From: Dillenia suffruticosa
Taxonomy: Eukaryota; Streptophyta; Magnoliopsida; Dilleniales; Dilleniaceae
Direction of reading: 5' to 3'
Assembly: GCA_033439265.1 (NCBI GenBank)
Contig: JAVTVX010000026.1
Span: 10,479,001-10,543,000, forward strand
DNA: 64,000 bases
Shown here one piece after another: positions 1 through 12,132 of this stretch; the first letter of the stretch is position 1, and the number at the start of each line of letters is the position of its first letter. The notes under the pieces were generated by a model that was given only the letters and a program-made list of their open reading frames with translations, did not search any database and was not told where the DNA came from. The position numbers and the translations under genes were made by a program.

Positions 1-70
1 GATCGTTGCCTCACAATGTAAGCTCTGTTATTATTAAAATATGTAGCATTTTTAAATATTTCTGCTTTAG

Positions 71-1571
71 GGTCCTTGACCCACGAGAACTTGAAGATTT
101 GGTGGGATCCGTTCCACAAATTATGTGTGACCTTGAAAAGATTTTTTCACCATCATTTTTTACTAGTATGATACACTTAATTGTGCACTTAACAACAGAA
201 GCAAGGATCGGTGGATCAGTCATATATAAATGGAGGTATCCGATTGAAAGGTTTTTATTATTCTCATAATTTATTTATTTCCTTAACTTATTTATTTAAT
301 AATGATGATCCTTTAATTTAGGTTAACTTATTTCAATATATATCCATGCAGATACTTGCTTCAATTGAAATCTTATGTTCGTAATAGAGCACGACCCGAA
401 AGATCCATCGCCGAAGGGTATATAGCAAATGAGTGCCTGCTGTTTTGTTTAAGATATTTAGACAGAGTTGAGACAAGGTTTAATCGTGTGTTGCGAAATG
501 ATGACAACCAAATTATATATGGAGAAGATGAGTCTGCTTTTACGACTATTGGAAGACATTTGGTACTAAGAACACATAGATTTACGAAAAGACAAAAAAA
601 GAGGATATCTCGAATTCGTCTGGATGAGAAATCATCGAAGCAATGCTATAGATATATACTATTTAATAGTGACTCACTTGCCTCCTTTAAACTGTAAGTC
701 TATATTCTCATATATTTTTTTAAAATATTAAACTGTGATTTAATATCATGTGTTCATAATCAGAGAACATATACAACATCTTCGAAGAATAAATCGTGGA
801 AAAAAGTTAAATACTTTTCAAATTGACAAACTTTATAGTAAAATTTCCGTAGCTGGTTTTCTCATCGTGTAAATATATTGATATTTAATCTTTTAAATTT
901 ATATCGTGGGTTAATTTTCTTCTTAATTGTTTTTTTATGATTTCTTCTTTCAGGTTACGAATTCAAAAAACACCACAGAGATTAGAGATGAAGTTAAATG
1001 GATCGCTCGTGGACCACATCCATTCGTTAGAAATTACAATGGCTATACAATCAATGGATATCGATTTCATATAAATGATCATGAGAAATACCTTCAAACT
1101 CAGAATTCTGGAGTTGTGGTAGCAGCAGATGATATTACCTATGCAACTACGAGCGATAAAACACCCATTCAAGGTAAAGTTAATTATTATGAAATATTAC
1201 GGCAAATCATTGAAGTAATCTATAATGGAATGTATACTTTTCTTTTATTTCGGTATGATTGGGTTGATCTACAACAGGGATGTAAGAAGGACGGATTTGG
1301 TTTAATACTTGTGAATTTCTCCTATTTCAATCATACGGGTGTTGATTTGCTAGATGATCCTTATATCTTGACATCCGAAGCAATGAAGGTATTTTATGTA
1401 GCTGACGAAAGACATAAAGGATGGCTTGTTGTAAAACATGTGAAAGTTAGAGATGAATTTGACATGGGTGATGCATTGATCAATGAACATATGAATTCAG
1501 AAAGTAACCTCTCAACTCAAGTGTGGGTTCGGACTAATGTAAATGAAGATGAAGGAAATGTATCAACATAA
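71..1571 (+). pseudogene. CACTA (En/Spm) TNP2-like transposase, C-terminal part, decayed
   Basis: This is the 3' part of a TNP2-type CACTA transposase, which would cut and rejoin element ends in the nucleus. Exons at about 71-250 and 352-693 join in frame (acceptors TTTAG and GCAG, donor GAAAG/GT) and encode the DUF4218 region, with IMCDLEKIFSPSFF, MIHLIVHL, YPIER and SYVRNRARPERSIAEGYI. A further exon from about 764 keeps the family phrase SWFSHRV, but only after a frame change near 850, so the copy is broken. The exon at 954-1571 encodes DUF4216, with EVKWIARGP, INGYRFH, FRYDWVDLQQG and a VFYVADE-like tail. The DDE transposase core would lie before base 1 and is not in the window. The family assignment is firm; loss of function is inferred from the frameshift. 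Confidence 0.88.
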
Positions 1572-1719
1572 ATGAATGATGATGAAGGTGTTGATAGAGT
1601 AGAATGGGATGCATATACGTATGAAATGTAATTTTCTATGCACATTTATCTTCTTATCTTCTGTGTTTTTTTATTTTTAATCACTCTACTTTCATTCTTC
1701 TTCTTTATTGTGACGTGGC

Positions 1720-2890
1720 ATGGTAGTAAGTGGTAAGAAATAGTAATAATAACTACTTCCTCTTCCTACAAATGCTAACAAATAGTAAGATTTACTTTTA
1801 TTCTCTATCAATATCCTTGGTAAAAAGTGATCTATAACAAATAACAAATATAAACTCCACGTATACTTTTATTATAGTATAATAAAAATTAAAATGGTAA
1901 CTTTTATTCTGTATGCATACGGTAACAAGTGATAACTAACAAAGAATAAATGGTAACAAGTGGTAAGAATCACTACTTTCTCTTCGTACAACAAATGGTA
2001 ATAATTACTTTAATTCTGGTAACAATAATTTTTTTTCTGGTAAAAATGATAATAAGTGGTAACAAGTGATCTTGCTCTAATATAACAAGTGTTAAGACAA
2101 TAATTATATAAATATTGTATAATATAATATCGTAACAATGGAAACATTGGTAACAAGCGGGTCGCGTGGTAACAAATAGTAAGAATTACTACTTCCTCTT
2201 CGTACAAATGGTAACAAATGGTAACGATTACTTTAATTCTGATAATAATGATTTTTATTGTGGTAATAATGATAATAAGTGGTAACTAGTGATCTTAATC
2301 CAATGTAACAAGTGGTAAGACAATAATTATATAAATTTTATATAATAGAATATTGTAACAATGGTAACAATTGGTAACAAACGAGTCGTGTGGTAACAAG
2401 TGGTAACAATTACTACTTTCTCTTCGTACAAATGGTAACAAGTGGTAACAATTACTTTAATTCCGATAACAATGATTTTTATTATGATAGCAATGATAAT
2501 AAGTGGTAACAACTGATATTGGTATAATATAACAAGTAGTAAGACAATAATTATATAAATTTTGTATAATATAATATTGTAACAATGGTAACAACTGATA
2601 ACATGAGGGTTGCATGGTAACAAGTGGTAACAATTACTATTGCCTCTTCGTACAAATGGTAACAATAATTTTAATTATGGTAACAATGATTTTTATTGTG
2701 GTAACAATGATAATAAGTGATAACAAGTGATATTGGTCCAATATAAATGTAACAAATGGTAAGACAATAATTATATGATTTTTGTATAATAGAATATCGT
2801 AACAATGGTAACAATTGAACAAGTGAGTCGTGTCATAACAAGTGGTAAGAATTACTACTTTCTCTTTGTACAAATGATAACAAATAGTAA
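1720..2890. repeat. Tandem array of ~220 bp units rich in TGGTAACAA
   Basis: About five copies of a 216-226 bp unit are seen, each marked by CTCTTCGTACAAATGGTAAC at about 1981, 2198, 2424, 2644 and 2863. Each unit is itself built from short GGTAACAA words. It starts about 150 bp after the TNP2-like stop and lies between the two transposase pieces, so it probably belongs to the CACTA element. Reading frames inside it are by-products of the repeat. Confidence 0.85.
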
Positions 2891-4079
2891 CAAATATAGT
2901 AATAAGTATTTTTTAAAACTGAACTTTATATAAATAGGAAAAATAATGCTAATGAAATATGCAATATTAAAAATTACATACGTAACAATAAAATAACACA
3001 TATGAAACACTACTCCAAGAGTTTTCACTTTAATCATTCCATTCCAAACTATAATCATATGGTAAAAATTTTAAAAACCCCGTTAAAAATTCAAACCTCC
3101 CAATAAATTTGTAAAGGAGGGAAAAAAACGCGCGAATAGATTTTCAACATTTCCCGTGGCTTCGCTTAAAACATAATTAGTATTTGAATATGAATGTCGG
3201 TATAATACAAACGCGCCAATCATAAATATGTTGTTTGCCCAATATAATATAACTATAAATTATATTATTTCATAATATACATTTATAAAATATGAATTAT
3301 ATTGTTTCATAATATAAATTTATAAATTTATTATAATTATGATTATCAAAATTATTTGATTAACATTATATTACTATAATTTAATATTATTATTCCATAC
3401 AACTTAATTATTTATCAATATTAATATTACTAAATAATACTACTTATTAATTTCAATAATCATGTTCAATTACTAATATCAAATAATTATTAAATTTAAT
3501 CATTGTTATTAAGGTAGGATAACATTTTATATACGGTATCGGTATATATACTCATAATATTTTTATGATAGGTTCCTTAATTTTTTTCATATCTCATTTT
3601 ATTATTTTAGCTTCTTATTATTATTATTATTTTCAATTAAATTATTACTAATTTAAATAATTTCGATAATATTATGGATTGTAAAGTTTACTATCATATA
3701 TTTTGATTTCAATTCCTTACCTTTTTAAATAAATAATATTAAAAATAATTATCAAATTTCTTAATTATAAAATTTAAATTATAAATTAGACATTAACGTA
3801 TCTAATTTATATTATTAATTTAAATAACTCATACTCATGTATCATATGCAATCCATCCAAACCACATTATCCACGAAATTTAAATTACAAATTAAGTATC
3901 AAATGTTATTATTTTAAATAATATGATCATATAAAATTATGTCAATGATGTAGTAATAATAATATATGACTTTTTGTAATATATGATTTTTTTCAAAATT
4001 ATATATTCATAAAAAATATAATAAATGTATTATGATACTATATAATTTTTTTAATACAATTATTATTTTAAATTATGCT
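2891..4079. other. AT-rich stretch, no gene seen
   Basis: This stretch is very AT-rich, full of short runs such as TAATATTAT, with stops in all frames. It may be the interior or untranslated part of the decayed CACTA element that surrounds it. No terminal repeats, promoter or coding signal were recognised. Confidence 0.5.
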
Positions 4080-4360
4080 GTCCGGTTGAGCCGTAGATTG
4101 TGCCGTGATGGCATTTGCGCACGGCGGCTCGGCCAGCGGTTGTACTGTCCAGGCATTTCTGCGCACTTTGCCTGGGTGGCTCTGCCGACGGTTCTGCCGC
4201 GCAGGCATTCGCTTAGTATTATTTTGCCCGATTGAGTCGTAGGTTGTGCCGCGATGGCATTTACACGCGGACGGCTCAACCAGCGGTTGTGCCGTCCAGG
4301 CATTTCCACGCGCTTTTGCCAGCGCGGCTCTGTCAACGGTTGTGCAGCGTAGGCATTCGT
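4080..4360. repeat. GC-rich ~147 bp direct duplication in an AT-rich setting
   Basis: Two diverged copies of a GC-rich unit start at about 4080 and 4227. Each contains GATGGCATTT followed by repeated GGTTGTGCCG and CAGGCATT words. The base composition changes sharply from the flanks. Open frames exist on both strands but resemble no protein I recognise, and they follow the repeat. Confidence 0.75.
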
Positions 4361-4368
4361 CCGAGATC

Positions 4369-4452
4369 TAGTAATATGGTAGTAATATTTACTACTATTT
4401 CACGGAGTCATAGTAATATGGTAGTAATATTTACTACTACTTCACATAGTTA
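4369..4452. repeat. 42 bp unit repeated twice
   Basis: TAGTAATATGGTAGTAATAT begins at 4369 and again at 4411. Each copy is followed by TTACTACTA and a TTCAC-containing end. Similar TAGTAA/TTACTA words dominate the array at 6400-7270, which suggests a shared origin in the CACTA element. Confidence 0.8.
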
Positions 4453-4773
4453 TATAGGTAAAAGTCAAAACTTCTCTTTTAATTGCTCAAACTAAAAATG
4501 AGAGGTAAATAGTAAAAAATTCAAAAACTAAAATATGAAAAACGAGGCAAAATAGCGGGTATATTTCTCGCTAAACAAATTATATATATTACAAATCGAA
4601 ATTTATTTGGCGCTAAACAAAATATATATACCACAAACTTTTCTTCCCTCCACAAATATCGAAACTTCTCATTTCCTTCAAAAACTCTTCTCCCTCACAT
4701 CTCTCAAAATTTCTAACTTAAACAAAATCTCATTCCATCAAATATTTTCAACCAAAATTTTTCAGCAGAAAAT

Positions 4774-6030
4774 ATGGGACAAAATAAACGAAAAATGACT
4801 ATTGTAGCTGAAGACAAAGAATCAGAATCATCCGAAAAATAAGTTGACTCTGAAGAAACCCAATTATTCGAAGATGATATCTCATGTTTGGTTTTGTTTA
4901 TGTTTATATTACATTTCATTTTTTTAATATATTTCTATATAATTACTATATTATCTATTTATTTTTTCATTTGCACTAGTTCTCAAGAGAAAATGTAGGG
5001 GTCCAACCTACTATCAAGATGTCTGGGATTGAAAAAAAGGGAAACGTATGCGGGTTGAAATGAATGATTTGAATCAACTAATAGGAATCGAGGGTACGAT
5101 CTTCACCAGATTCCTTGGCTCCAACTTACTGTAGTCTAATACTTTTTCCTGTTTAGGAAATGAGTAGAAGAAATTCAAAATGTCGTGCAAAGTTAAGCGA
5201 TCCACATTACTTAGGATCTAAGTCCTTTGCCAAACTCATACATGAGAAGATATAAACAATTCATATCTTATTTTATTTGAAATTAATTTTTATTATATCA
5301 TAATACAAACTAAATCATTTTATCAGACAACACAATCTGAGACAAAACCTTGTCAAGCTGAACTTTATATTACAAGTAGAAGCCGATCAGATGGAAGTTT
5401 AGTTTCTACAAAAGTATCAGCACTTGTGGTATATGATTGATTGTTTTTATGTATTCTCAATTCATATGTTTATGAACATTTACCTTTAATTCATTTTACA
5501 CAGGGTTTAATTCATTTTACACAGGAAATGATGAAAAATGGAATGGATACTGAGAGTGAAGCATAAAGTTCAAATTTATCTTGGAGAACTGATATCATAT
5601 CCAAAGTTAAAGGGTCTATTCCAGGGGAAGAATCAGATGTGTTGGCAAATTTACTACTCTATCACAACGGCAGCATTCAAGCAAACCTCATAACGAACAT
5701 ATGACTGTTATGATGGAACAATTAATGGAACAAAATCAGAATCTTACTAATATGGTGAGCAATGTTCTTATGCATGTCGGAAGTGGACAACGAGATGAAT
5801 TGTTGAACTTCCTTAATGAAGCGAGACTCATTGTTGGTGTTGAGGAACAAATATCATTTCTTTACTTCTTAGCATAATCTAACTACTTTTATTTCTGAAT
5901 AATAATCCACATTATTTGTATTTGTATTCTTAGCTTCCTTCGATACAAGATACTGAGAGTGCACATCGAAACCAACCATCATCATCATCATTACCTCATC
6001 AGTCCATCCCGAAAGGTAATATTTAAATGT
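4774..6030 (+). pseudogene. CACTA second protein (TNPA-like, Ptta/En/Spm transposase domain), decayed
   Basis: This is a broken gene resembling the plant 'Ptta/En/Spm' accessory transposase (Transposase_24 type), the DNA-binding partner of the CACTA system. The start at 4774 reads MGQNKRKMTIVAEDKESESS and then a stop. After an apparent intron, 4982-5134 reads KRKCRGPTYYQDVW, stop, KKGKRMRVEMNDLNQLIG and FTRFLGSNLL, which is the family's RGPT...W...LGQPIG...FLG pattern. At 5335-5430, ELYITSRSRSDGSLV matches the conserved later part. At about 5700-5870, MMEQLMEQNQNLTNMVSNVL and LLNFLNEARLIVG look like the C-terminal coiled region. Several stops show decay. It lies on the same strand as the TNP2-like piece, the usual CACTA arrangement. 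Confidence 0.75.
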
Positions 6031-6220
6031 ACAAGTTTTTATAATATACTTTATAATTATATTAATTTCATTACTATAGAATGATACAACATATCATGCT
6101 GGATCCTAGAACCGGATGCCATGGACTCTTGAATTTTTTGGGTGCTCCAAGCCAACATTTTTGGCATGAACATTTCATTTCAGAATATATGAAGATATGT
6201 ACTGACCAGAAGTTACAATC

Positions 6221-6298
6221 TTTTTCTTTCTCTTGTAATGTGTCTGTAACATTATCATCTTTTTCTTTCTCTTGTAATGTATCTGTAATATTATCATG
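6221..6298. repeat. 39 bp unit repeated twice
   Basis: TTTTTCTTTCTCTTGTAATG begins at 6221 and 6260. The duplication keeps frame through an open stretch at 6081-6353 (repeated SFSFSCNVSV). That stretch may be the tail of the TNPA-like gene, but it was not recognised as a domain. Confidence 0.8.
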
Positions 6299-6399
6299 TA
6301 TATTTCATGATGATATAAAAGGTACTTCATTTCCTAAGATACGGTATTTATAATATTTCCTAACTCTTTGTATTATTTGTATTGACATATCCTAACATT

Positions 6400-7270
6400 T
6401 ACTAATCTTGTGATAACCGACCCAAAATAGTAGTGACATTTGGTTACCAATATTAAGTAACAAATAACACATGCTCAGCTAGTAAAATTTACTGACCAAC
6501 AACAATTCTGTAAAAAATAGTAATACTTGCTATCCAACGACAATAAATGTAGTAACATTTACAAACAAATTATTTCTATAACCGATGTCAATGACAGTAA
6601 CATTTACTGACCTATAAATCTATAAGCGATAATAAAGTAGTAACATTTACTAACCAATGACTTTGTAAGTGATAATGACAATAAAAGTAGTAATATTTAC
6701 TAACACAATAAGCGACAATAAAGGTAATAATATTTACTAACCCAATATTTCTGTAAACGATAATAAATATAGTAATATTTACTAGCACAATAGTAAACAT
6801 GTGACAATAAAGAATTCACATTTCCTATGTCCTAAAATCTGACGGTATTGTAGTGATAGTTACTAACATTTGTATTTATCGATAATAAAAGTTATAACAT
6901 TTCCTAACATACTATTATTTCATTAGCGACAATAAATAGTTATACAAATTCTAACGGTTATATTAAGTTATTGAGTGATGATAAAGGTAAAACTTTTACT
7001 AACCCTTAAACTGATAAAAAAAGTAGTAATTTTTACTGACCATTTATAAGGTGACGATAAAAATTGTAATTTTTACTAAGTCTTTACAAATGATGATAAA
7101 GGTAGTAATTTTTACTAATCCCTTTACAAAAGTGACGATAAATGTAGTAACTCTTACTACCCTCTTTACAACCGAGAGGATAAATATAATAACTCTTACT
7201 ACCCTTTTACAACCGATGAGATAAATATAGTAAGTCTCACTACCCCTTTACAACCGACGATATAACGTTG
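6400..7270. repeat. Diverged array of AGTAGTAACATTTACTAACC-like units
   Basis: More than a dozen imperfect units of about 50-60 bp combine a GATAATAAA-like part with GTAGTAAxxTTTACTAxCC. Each unit has a small inverted symmetry (AGTAA...TTACT). The array follows the TNPA-like remnant and resembles the subterminal repeats that CACTA transposases bind. No element terminus was found beyond it. Confidence 0.7.
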
Positions 7271-7959
7271 ATTTTTACCGACACTTTTCTAACTGTCCGG
7301 ATGTTGAACATACTCCAACGATTATCACAAGTGTCGGGATAGATCTATTCTGACCTCTTCTTAGTTAACTGAACCTTTATCGGTTCGAGAAAACTTTATC
7401 GACGGATTTATCACCTTTTTCTCACGGTTTTCATCCATCTCCATAAGCCATTTCCATTGTAGTGTGAGAACAAAAATAAAAATGATACATGTATCGGAAA
7501 ATAAGTACAAATGGTCTAGTAAATATAAAGACAATTGATCGGTAAGCATACAAATGGTTCGGTAATCGAGAGATTCCAATGTATTCAACACCAAGATCCA
7601 AGAAGTTGATGGAAAAATATTACTAAAAGGTAGCAATTTGCCAAAAGACTATGCAGTATACTAAGAGAGAAAAAAATAAAATTGCCATCAAGAGATACTA
7701 AATTAACTTTTCATTGAGAAGTCAAATTTTTGCTGAACCTAGAGGATTCTGATAACGGAGTATCGAAAACATATAAAATTCTACCGAACCGAACACTTTA
7801 ATAACCAAATCCTTAAAAATCAAGGGTCTGTTAACTATTCTCTCATAATATACAAAATATAGAAATCTCATGTAGTGACTTTAGTATTCACACCATAGCC
7901 CGACTTTTTCGGTGTTATAATATAAACACCATAATACTCCTTTAGAGCGAGTCTAATAG

Positions 7960-8190
7960 CCTTAACAATGAGGTACTGCTCATACACGGAATCATATCAT
8001 CATGTATGCTGCTGATAAGGATGGCCCTAGCTTGGTTGTGATCCCGTCTACCTTGCACTGTAGTACCCTCCCCGGGATCCACCATCTCATGCATTAGAAC
8101 CTTAATCAAATCTTGTTCTTAGAGAATGAATTAAATTTTCCGGTACCAAATGTCATAGTTATCACCATTCAACTTATCCCCTTGATAAGA
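7960..8190 (-). pseudogene. Copia gag fragment
   Basis: On the minus strand the frame reads GDKLNGDNYDIWYRKI, stop, FIL, stop, EQDLIKVLMHEMVDPGEG, then RRDHNQARAILISSIHDDMI. This matches the start of plant copia Gag proteins (UBN2/retrotran_gag type), where LxGxNYxxWxRKI is followed by a block ending in AxxLIxxxIxDDMI. Two in-frame stops and the missing remainder make it non-functional. Confidence 0.75.
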
Positions 8191-9284
8191 TTAGTGATGA
8201 CATTCTTTGATATAGCCACAAAGTTTGGTATAAAACAAAGAGAGACATAAGTGACCAAAAAAATTATGTTTATTCTTCAATATAAAAGTTGTACATCTTC
8301 TAAATCAATGAATACATGATAATTTGAAAATAGACCCAAAATCAAACGAATGGATTAACAAACCCATCCATCACCATCCGAATTCACATCTAGCCATCTT
8401 ATATTTGGATTCAATGAACAAATACCTAAAAAAGTCACAAAACATGTATTTTCATGAACTTCACAGAAAATCAAAAAATTCCGGTCAGACAAGCCAAAAC
8501 GCACATCCTCTGATGGCTCATGCGCGGCCCACATGCCAGACAAGCTCCCACGCAGCTACACGCACTGATAGAGAGCTTCATGCGCCTTCACCTATGACCA
8601 CGTGCCTCCATATGTGGAGCGGGTCCATGTTGGGTTACACATGCCTTCATGCTGGTTCAGTTCGGGGCATTGGATCTCACATGCCATTGCATGTGTGCAC
8701 TCCTTGTGTTAGTAGGTCTTCCTCACCTAACTCTACGTATGGATCATGTTTCTCAACACGACTATGATCCAACTCTAAAAAGCATATTTCTGCACAGGTT
8801 GGACCACGATTTCAACTTGTTTTTGTAATTCACCTTCCTATGATTATCATAAACTCAATTTTCATAAAAATTGAGCCTTAAGTCGTGATGAACGATGAAC
8901 CCTAAGCTGAAATTCTTTGCCAGAAAATTCTAGATTTTTTGGCATCCAAAAATATTTTGTAACAACCCTCTTTTATATTTTGACACATGAGAAACTCGTT
9001 TTCGATATCAATTTATCGAAAAAAAAGTTCAATTTTGGCATGAATTTAAGGATCCTATCTTGGATCTCCATGAGAAATTTTTCAAAATTTGTGATTCAAA
9101 TCTCACTCCAAAAATAAAATTAAAAATATGTGCATGTTCTACACATCATGGGCAATTTAATAGTATGTTTAACTCAATGAAAAACCATATCCATGAAAAT
9201 TTTAAAATTTCACCTATGGTTCCTTATTTCGTGCGAAATTTCAAAAAAAATCAAGCTAAGATTAATTTTAAATAAATCCAACTA

Positions 9285-9296
9285 CTCTGATACCAA
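9285..9296 (-). other. Primer binding site (initiator Met-tRNA), copia copy 1
   Basis: The minus strand reads TTGGTATCAGAG, complementary to the 3' end of initiator Met tRNA. This is the standard plant copia primer site. It directly abuts the LTR end at 9297. Confidence 0.85.
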
Positions 9297-9653
9297 TGTA
9301 GGGTTTATTCTACTAAAATTAAATATGGAATCATATGAAAAAGAACAAATTGTATTTCTAAACTATAGCCGATTACCACTCAAATATCTCAAATCAATCA
9401 TAATATCGATCATAAACATTCAAACCAATACTTTTCCCATAATAGGACGCTCCAAATCCCAGTGTTTGACGTATAAATGATGCCCAACAATTTTTCTCTC
9501 TCAGAAAAATTATTTTCTTATAATGTTTTGCTCCCGATGTGCACTTTCATATGATGTTAGGTTATCTCCTCTTAATTGTTTCTCATAATCTCTTTTATTG
9601 TTTAAATTTTAAATTTTAAATTCAAATATCTTTATGAGCATAACTTCCTTTTA
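9297..9653 (-). repeat. Copia 5' LTR, copy 1
   Basis: Its plus-strand left end is TGTAGGGTTTATTC and it runs to ACTTCCTTTTA. It aligns along its length with the LTRs at 61653-62008 and 51496-53500. The adjoining TCTTA at 9654-9658 equals the target duplication next to the 61.6 kb LTR. Confidence 0.8.
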
Positions 9654-9658
9654 TCTTA

Positions 9659-9978
9659 TTATGGATATCATTAGGTATGTGGTAAAAGAGATTTAAAATT
9701 ATTTGTATAATCTTTTACCCTCTTTTTCTGTATTTGGTATGCAAAATTCAAGTCAATATATTATAAAAGGGTAAAAGATTCTCAAATGGAAGAAAAAAAC
9801 TTACTACTTTTTAAGAAGATAAAAACAATACATTCTTTTAAATAAAATAATAATTAAATTAATATACTTTATTGTGTAGAGTAAAAAATTAAAATTGTAT
9901 TTTTAGTAAGAGAAAAATATAAATTAAAAAGAAAAATATAAATTAAATTGATTTTTAAAGAGAAAAATTGATGGTTAG

Positions 9979-9981
<3 letters not shown>
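9659..9981. repeat. T block (ATGGATATCATT... repeat), copy 1
   Basis: This is about 320 bp of non-coding repeat beginning ATGGATATCATTAGG and ending in AGAGAAAAATT-like sequence. Further copies lie at 11768-12132 and 62014-62332 in the same orientation, and at about 21640-21905 in reverse. It is probably an end sequence of a DNA transposon family. Confidence 0.75.

Positions 9982-10044
<63 letters not shown>
9982..10044. repeat. (GA)n microsatellite, ~31 units
   Basis: An uninterrupted GA run joins T to S. The equivalent junction near 62335 has only about six units, and the S copy near 48091 about a dozen, so the length has changed since duplication. Confidence 0.95.
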
Positions 10045-10048
<4 letters not shown>

Positions 10049-11767
10049 ACGTACGTCTACTGACGAGTACACGACGTGTTGTAATTCTCTGCATAACTCT
10101 TTTGTGGTAATACCGTAGTACTTAGCGGATGGCGTTTCCTGTTATTGGAATTGAGTGGGATTTCTTTGAAATAAAAGATTATGAGGTTGTGGGGTCCCCG
10201 CAATTGAACTAGACTGGCATTATGTAAGTGAGTTGGGTCTCAAATTATTAATTATCAAGATGAGGTTAGACTTCGAGGTTTTTCCTTTTCATTTTTCTTG
10301 AATGATTTGTCGTATGCTCCAAAGAAATTGAACATTAATAATATTATTGTTTTCTTAATAAATATGTGGGATTTCTTTGAAATAAAAGATTATGCGGTGT
10401 GGGTCCCGCAATTGAACTGCACTAGCATTATTTTTTTTGGTATCTTGACTGTTCGATATCTGAAATTTCGTCCCTATTAATCTGGACCGAAAAGTCTGTC
10501 AGGTCTCAATTGAGGGGTTCTCTCCCAACAATGTTTTTTTTATACTCAAGAAAAATCAAACTTCCGACCTGATTAAGAAACGAAAGTACCCTTACCACCT
10601 ACGTCAAGACGTGTTGGTAGTGCAACAGCATTATGTAAGTGAGTTAGGTCTCAAATTGACAAGTTGAGGTTAGACTTTAGGGTTTTTCCTTTTCATTTTT
10701 CAAAATAAAATATTGATTTGATAGTTAGTATTTTTGCGAAATGAATGGCTCCCTTTCATAACCCCAATTTTAGTTTGGGATGAATAGTTCATATGAAAAA
10801 AAAAACCTAAAATAAAGAAATCAAAAGACTTGTCTATCAACGCTTTAATCACGAAATCATAATCAAATGGAGTCAAAAATTTTTATTTGTATAATTTATT
10901 TCTTATACTATTTTATAAACCGGTATCAAGATGACTATATTTCATATTGATTTATGCATCAATTCATTTTAAAGATATCGATTAACTACCAATTGATATA
11001 TTTTCATGAGTAGCATGCTATTTTAGAATTTTTTTTAATCTAATGTTATTATTAACTTAAAATAAAGCAACTTTTATCCTAAGAAAAGATGAAAATGAAG
11101 ATGAAATTCGAAAATCTAAATAAACTTTCACTCGCTGGTGTCCATGCATTTTCCAACATGAGAAAAGCAAACCAAACAAATACAAAATAGAAAGAAGAAT
11201 GCCATTATTGGCAGGGTAAAGTAGCTGAAACGAAGAGGAGAAGAGGACTTTAAAGTCACATGATGAGGGCACCATGAATTCCTGAAAGTGTTCCTAAGAC
11301 CGAGTTGGGGACATAAGCTTTTTGGTTGATGTGGATTTTGTGGAAACTTAGATCCCAAGCAAAGACAAATGATTGGCAACTACTACGGTCATGTCAGGCC
11401 AAACCAAACATCATATCATAGTCACATCAATTGCCACTTAAACGGAGTTTGCTTTGCAAGTTATGGTAGTAGCATGGCATGCTGTTAGCCTAGCATGGGG
11501 TGGGAGTTAACCGGGCCGGTCTACCTCATCTTTTCCTCTTCGACTTCAACCGTATTCTAATAGATATGCCATTTTTTTGCTTGCACAAGGAGAAAAACCC
11601 AACCAACAAACAAGTAGCTCAGTGACATTTATGAATTTTTGAATGCATTTGTGGTAGTAAGTCGAAATGTTTGGTTCATGAATAAATACCTTAGGAGGGC
11701 TAAACGGGTATGGCCTTCTTTATTGTATCCCTTTAGAGGTAAGTTCGTTAATATGCACGTAGCCTTT
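10045..11767. repeat. S block, copy 1 (non-coding dispersed repeat)
   Basis: This 1.7 kb repeat starts GGATGACGTACGTCTAC and ends CACGTAGCCTT. It matches 48110-51495, where it is interrupted by an insertion, and the start of 62347-62533. It contains a local duplication in which GTGGGATTTCTTTGAAATAA occurs near 10155 and 10366. It also holds a ~190 bp dispersed repeat at 10430-10620 that is related to 36540-36720. The short frames in it do not resemble proteins. Confidence 0.75.
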
Positions 11768-12132
11768 TGTATGGATATCATTTGGTTTGTGTTGAAAGGA
11801 GTTTAAAAATTATTTGTATGATCTTTTACTCTCTTTTCTCATATTTAATATGCATAATTCAAGTTGATATATTCTAAAAAGAGTAAAACTACCCTCAAAT
11901 AGGAGATAAAAACATACTATTGCTTTTAAGAAGTTAAAAGCATTACCTTCTTTCAAATAAAATAATAATTAAATTAATATAATTTATTTTAGAAATTGAA
12001 AAATTAAATTTGTATTTTTAGTAAGAGAAAAATAAAAATTAATAAAGGAAAATGCAAATTAAATTGATTTTATGAGGACAAAAATTAGTTTTAAATTTTA
12101 TAGAAAGAACATTACTATACTTGGTTATATAG
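11768..12132. repeat. T block, copy 2
   Basis: This repeats 9659-9981 with moderate divergence and directly follows S. A reverse-complement copy at about 21640-21905 suggests it is the left end of the large composite repeat that reaches to 21.9 kb. Confidence 0.7.

Larger units (their letters stand above)
7466..9653 (-). mobile_element. 5' half of a Ty1/copia element (LTR, PBS, leader, gag piece), copy 1
   Basis: This minus-strand retroelement fragment reads, from right to left, as a 357 bp LTR (9297-9653), a Met-tRNA primer site (9285-9296), an untranslated leader, and a gag piece (about 8190-7960). The sequence from about 7466 leftward has no copia match. A close second copy lies at about 59716-62008, where it forms the 5' half of a full-length element. 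Both copies are followed by the same T block, so they look like products of one duplication rather than two insertions. Confidence 0.8.
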
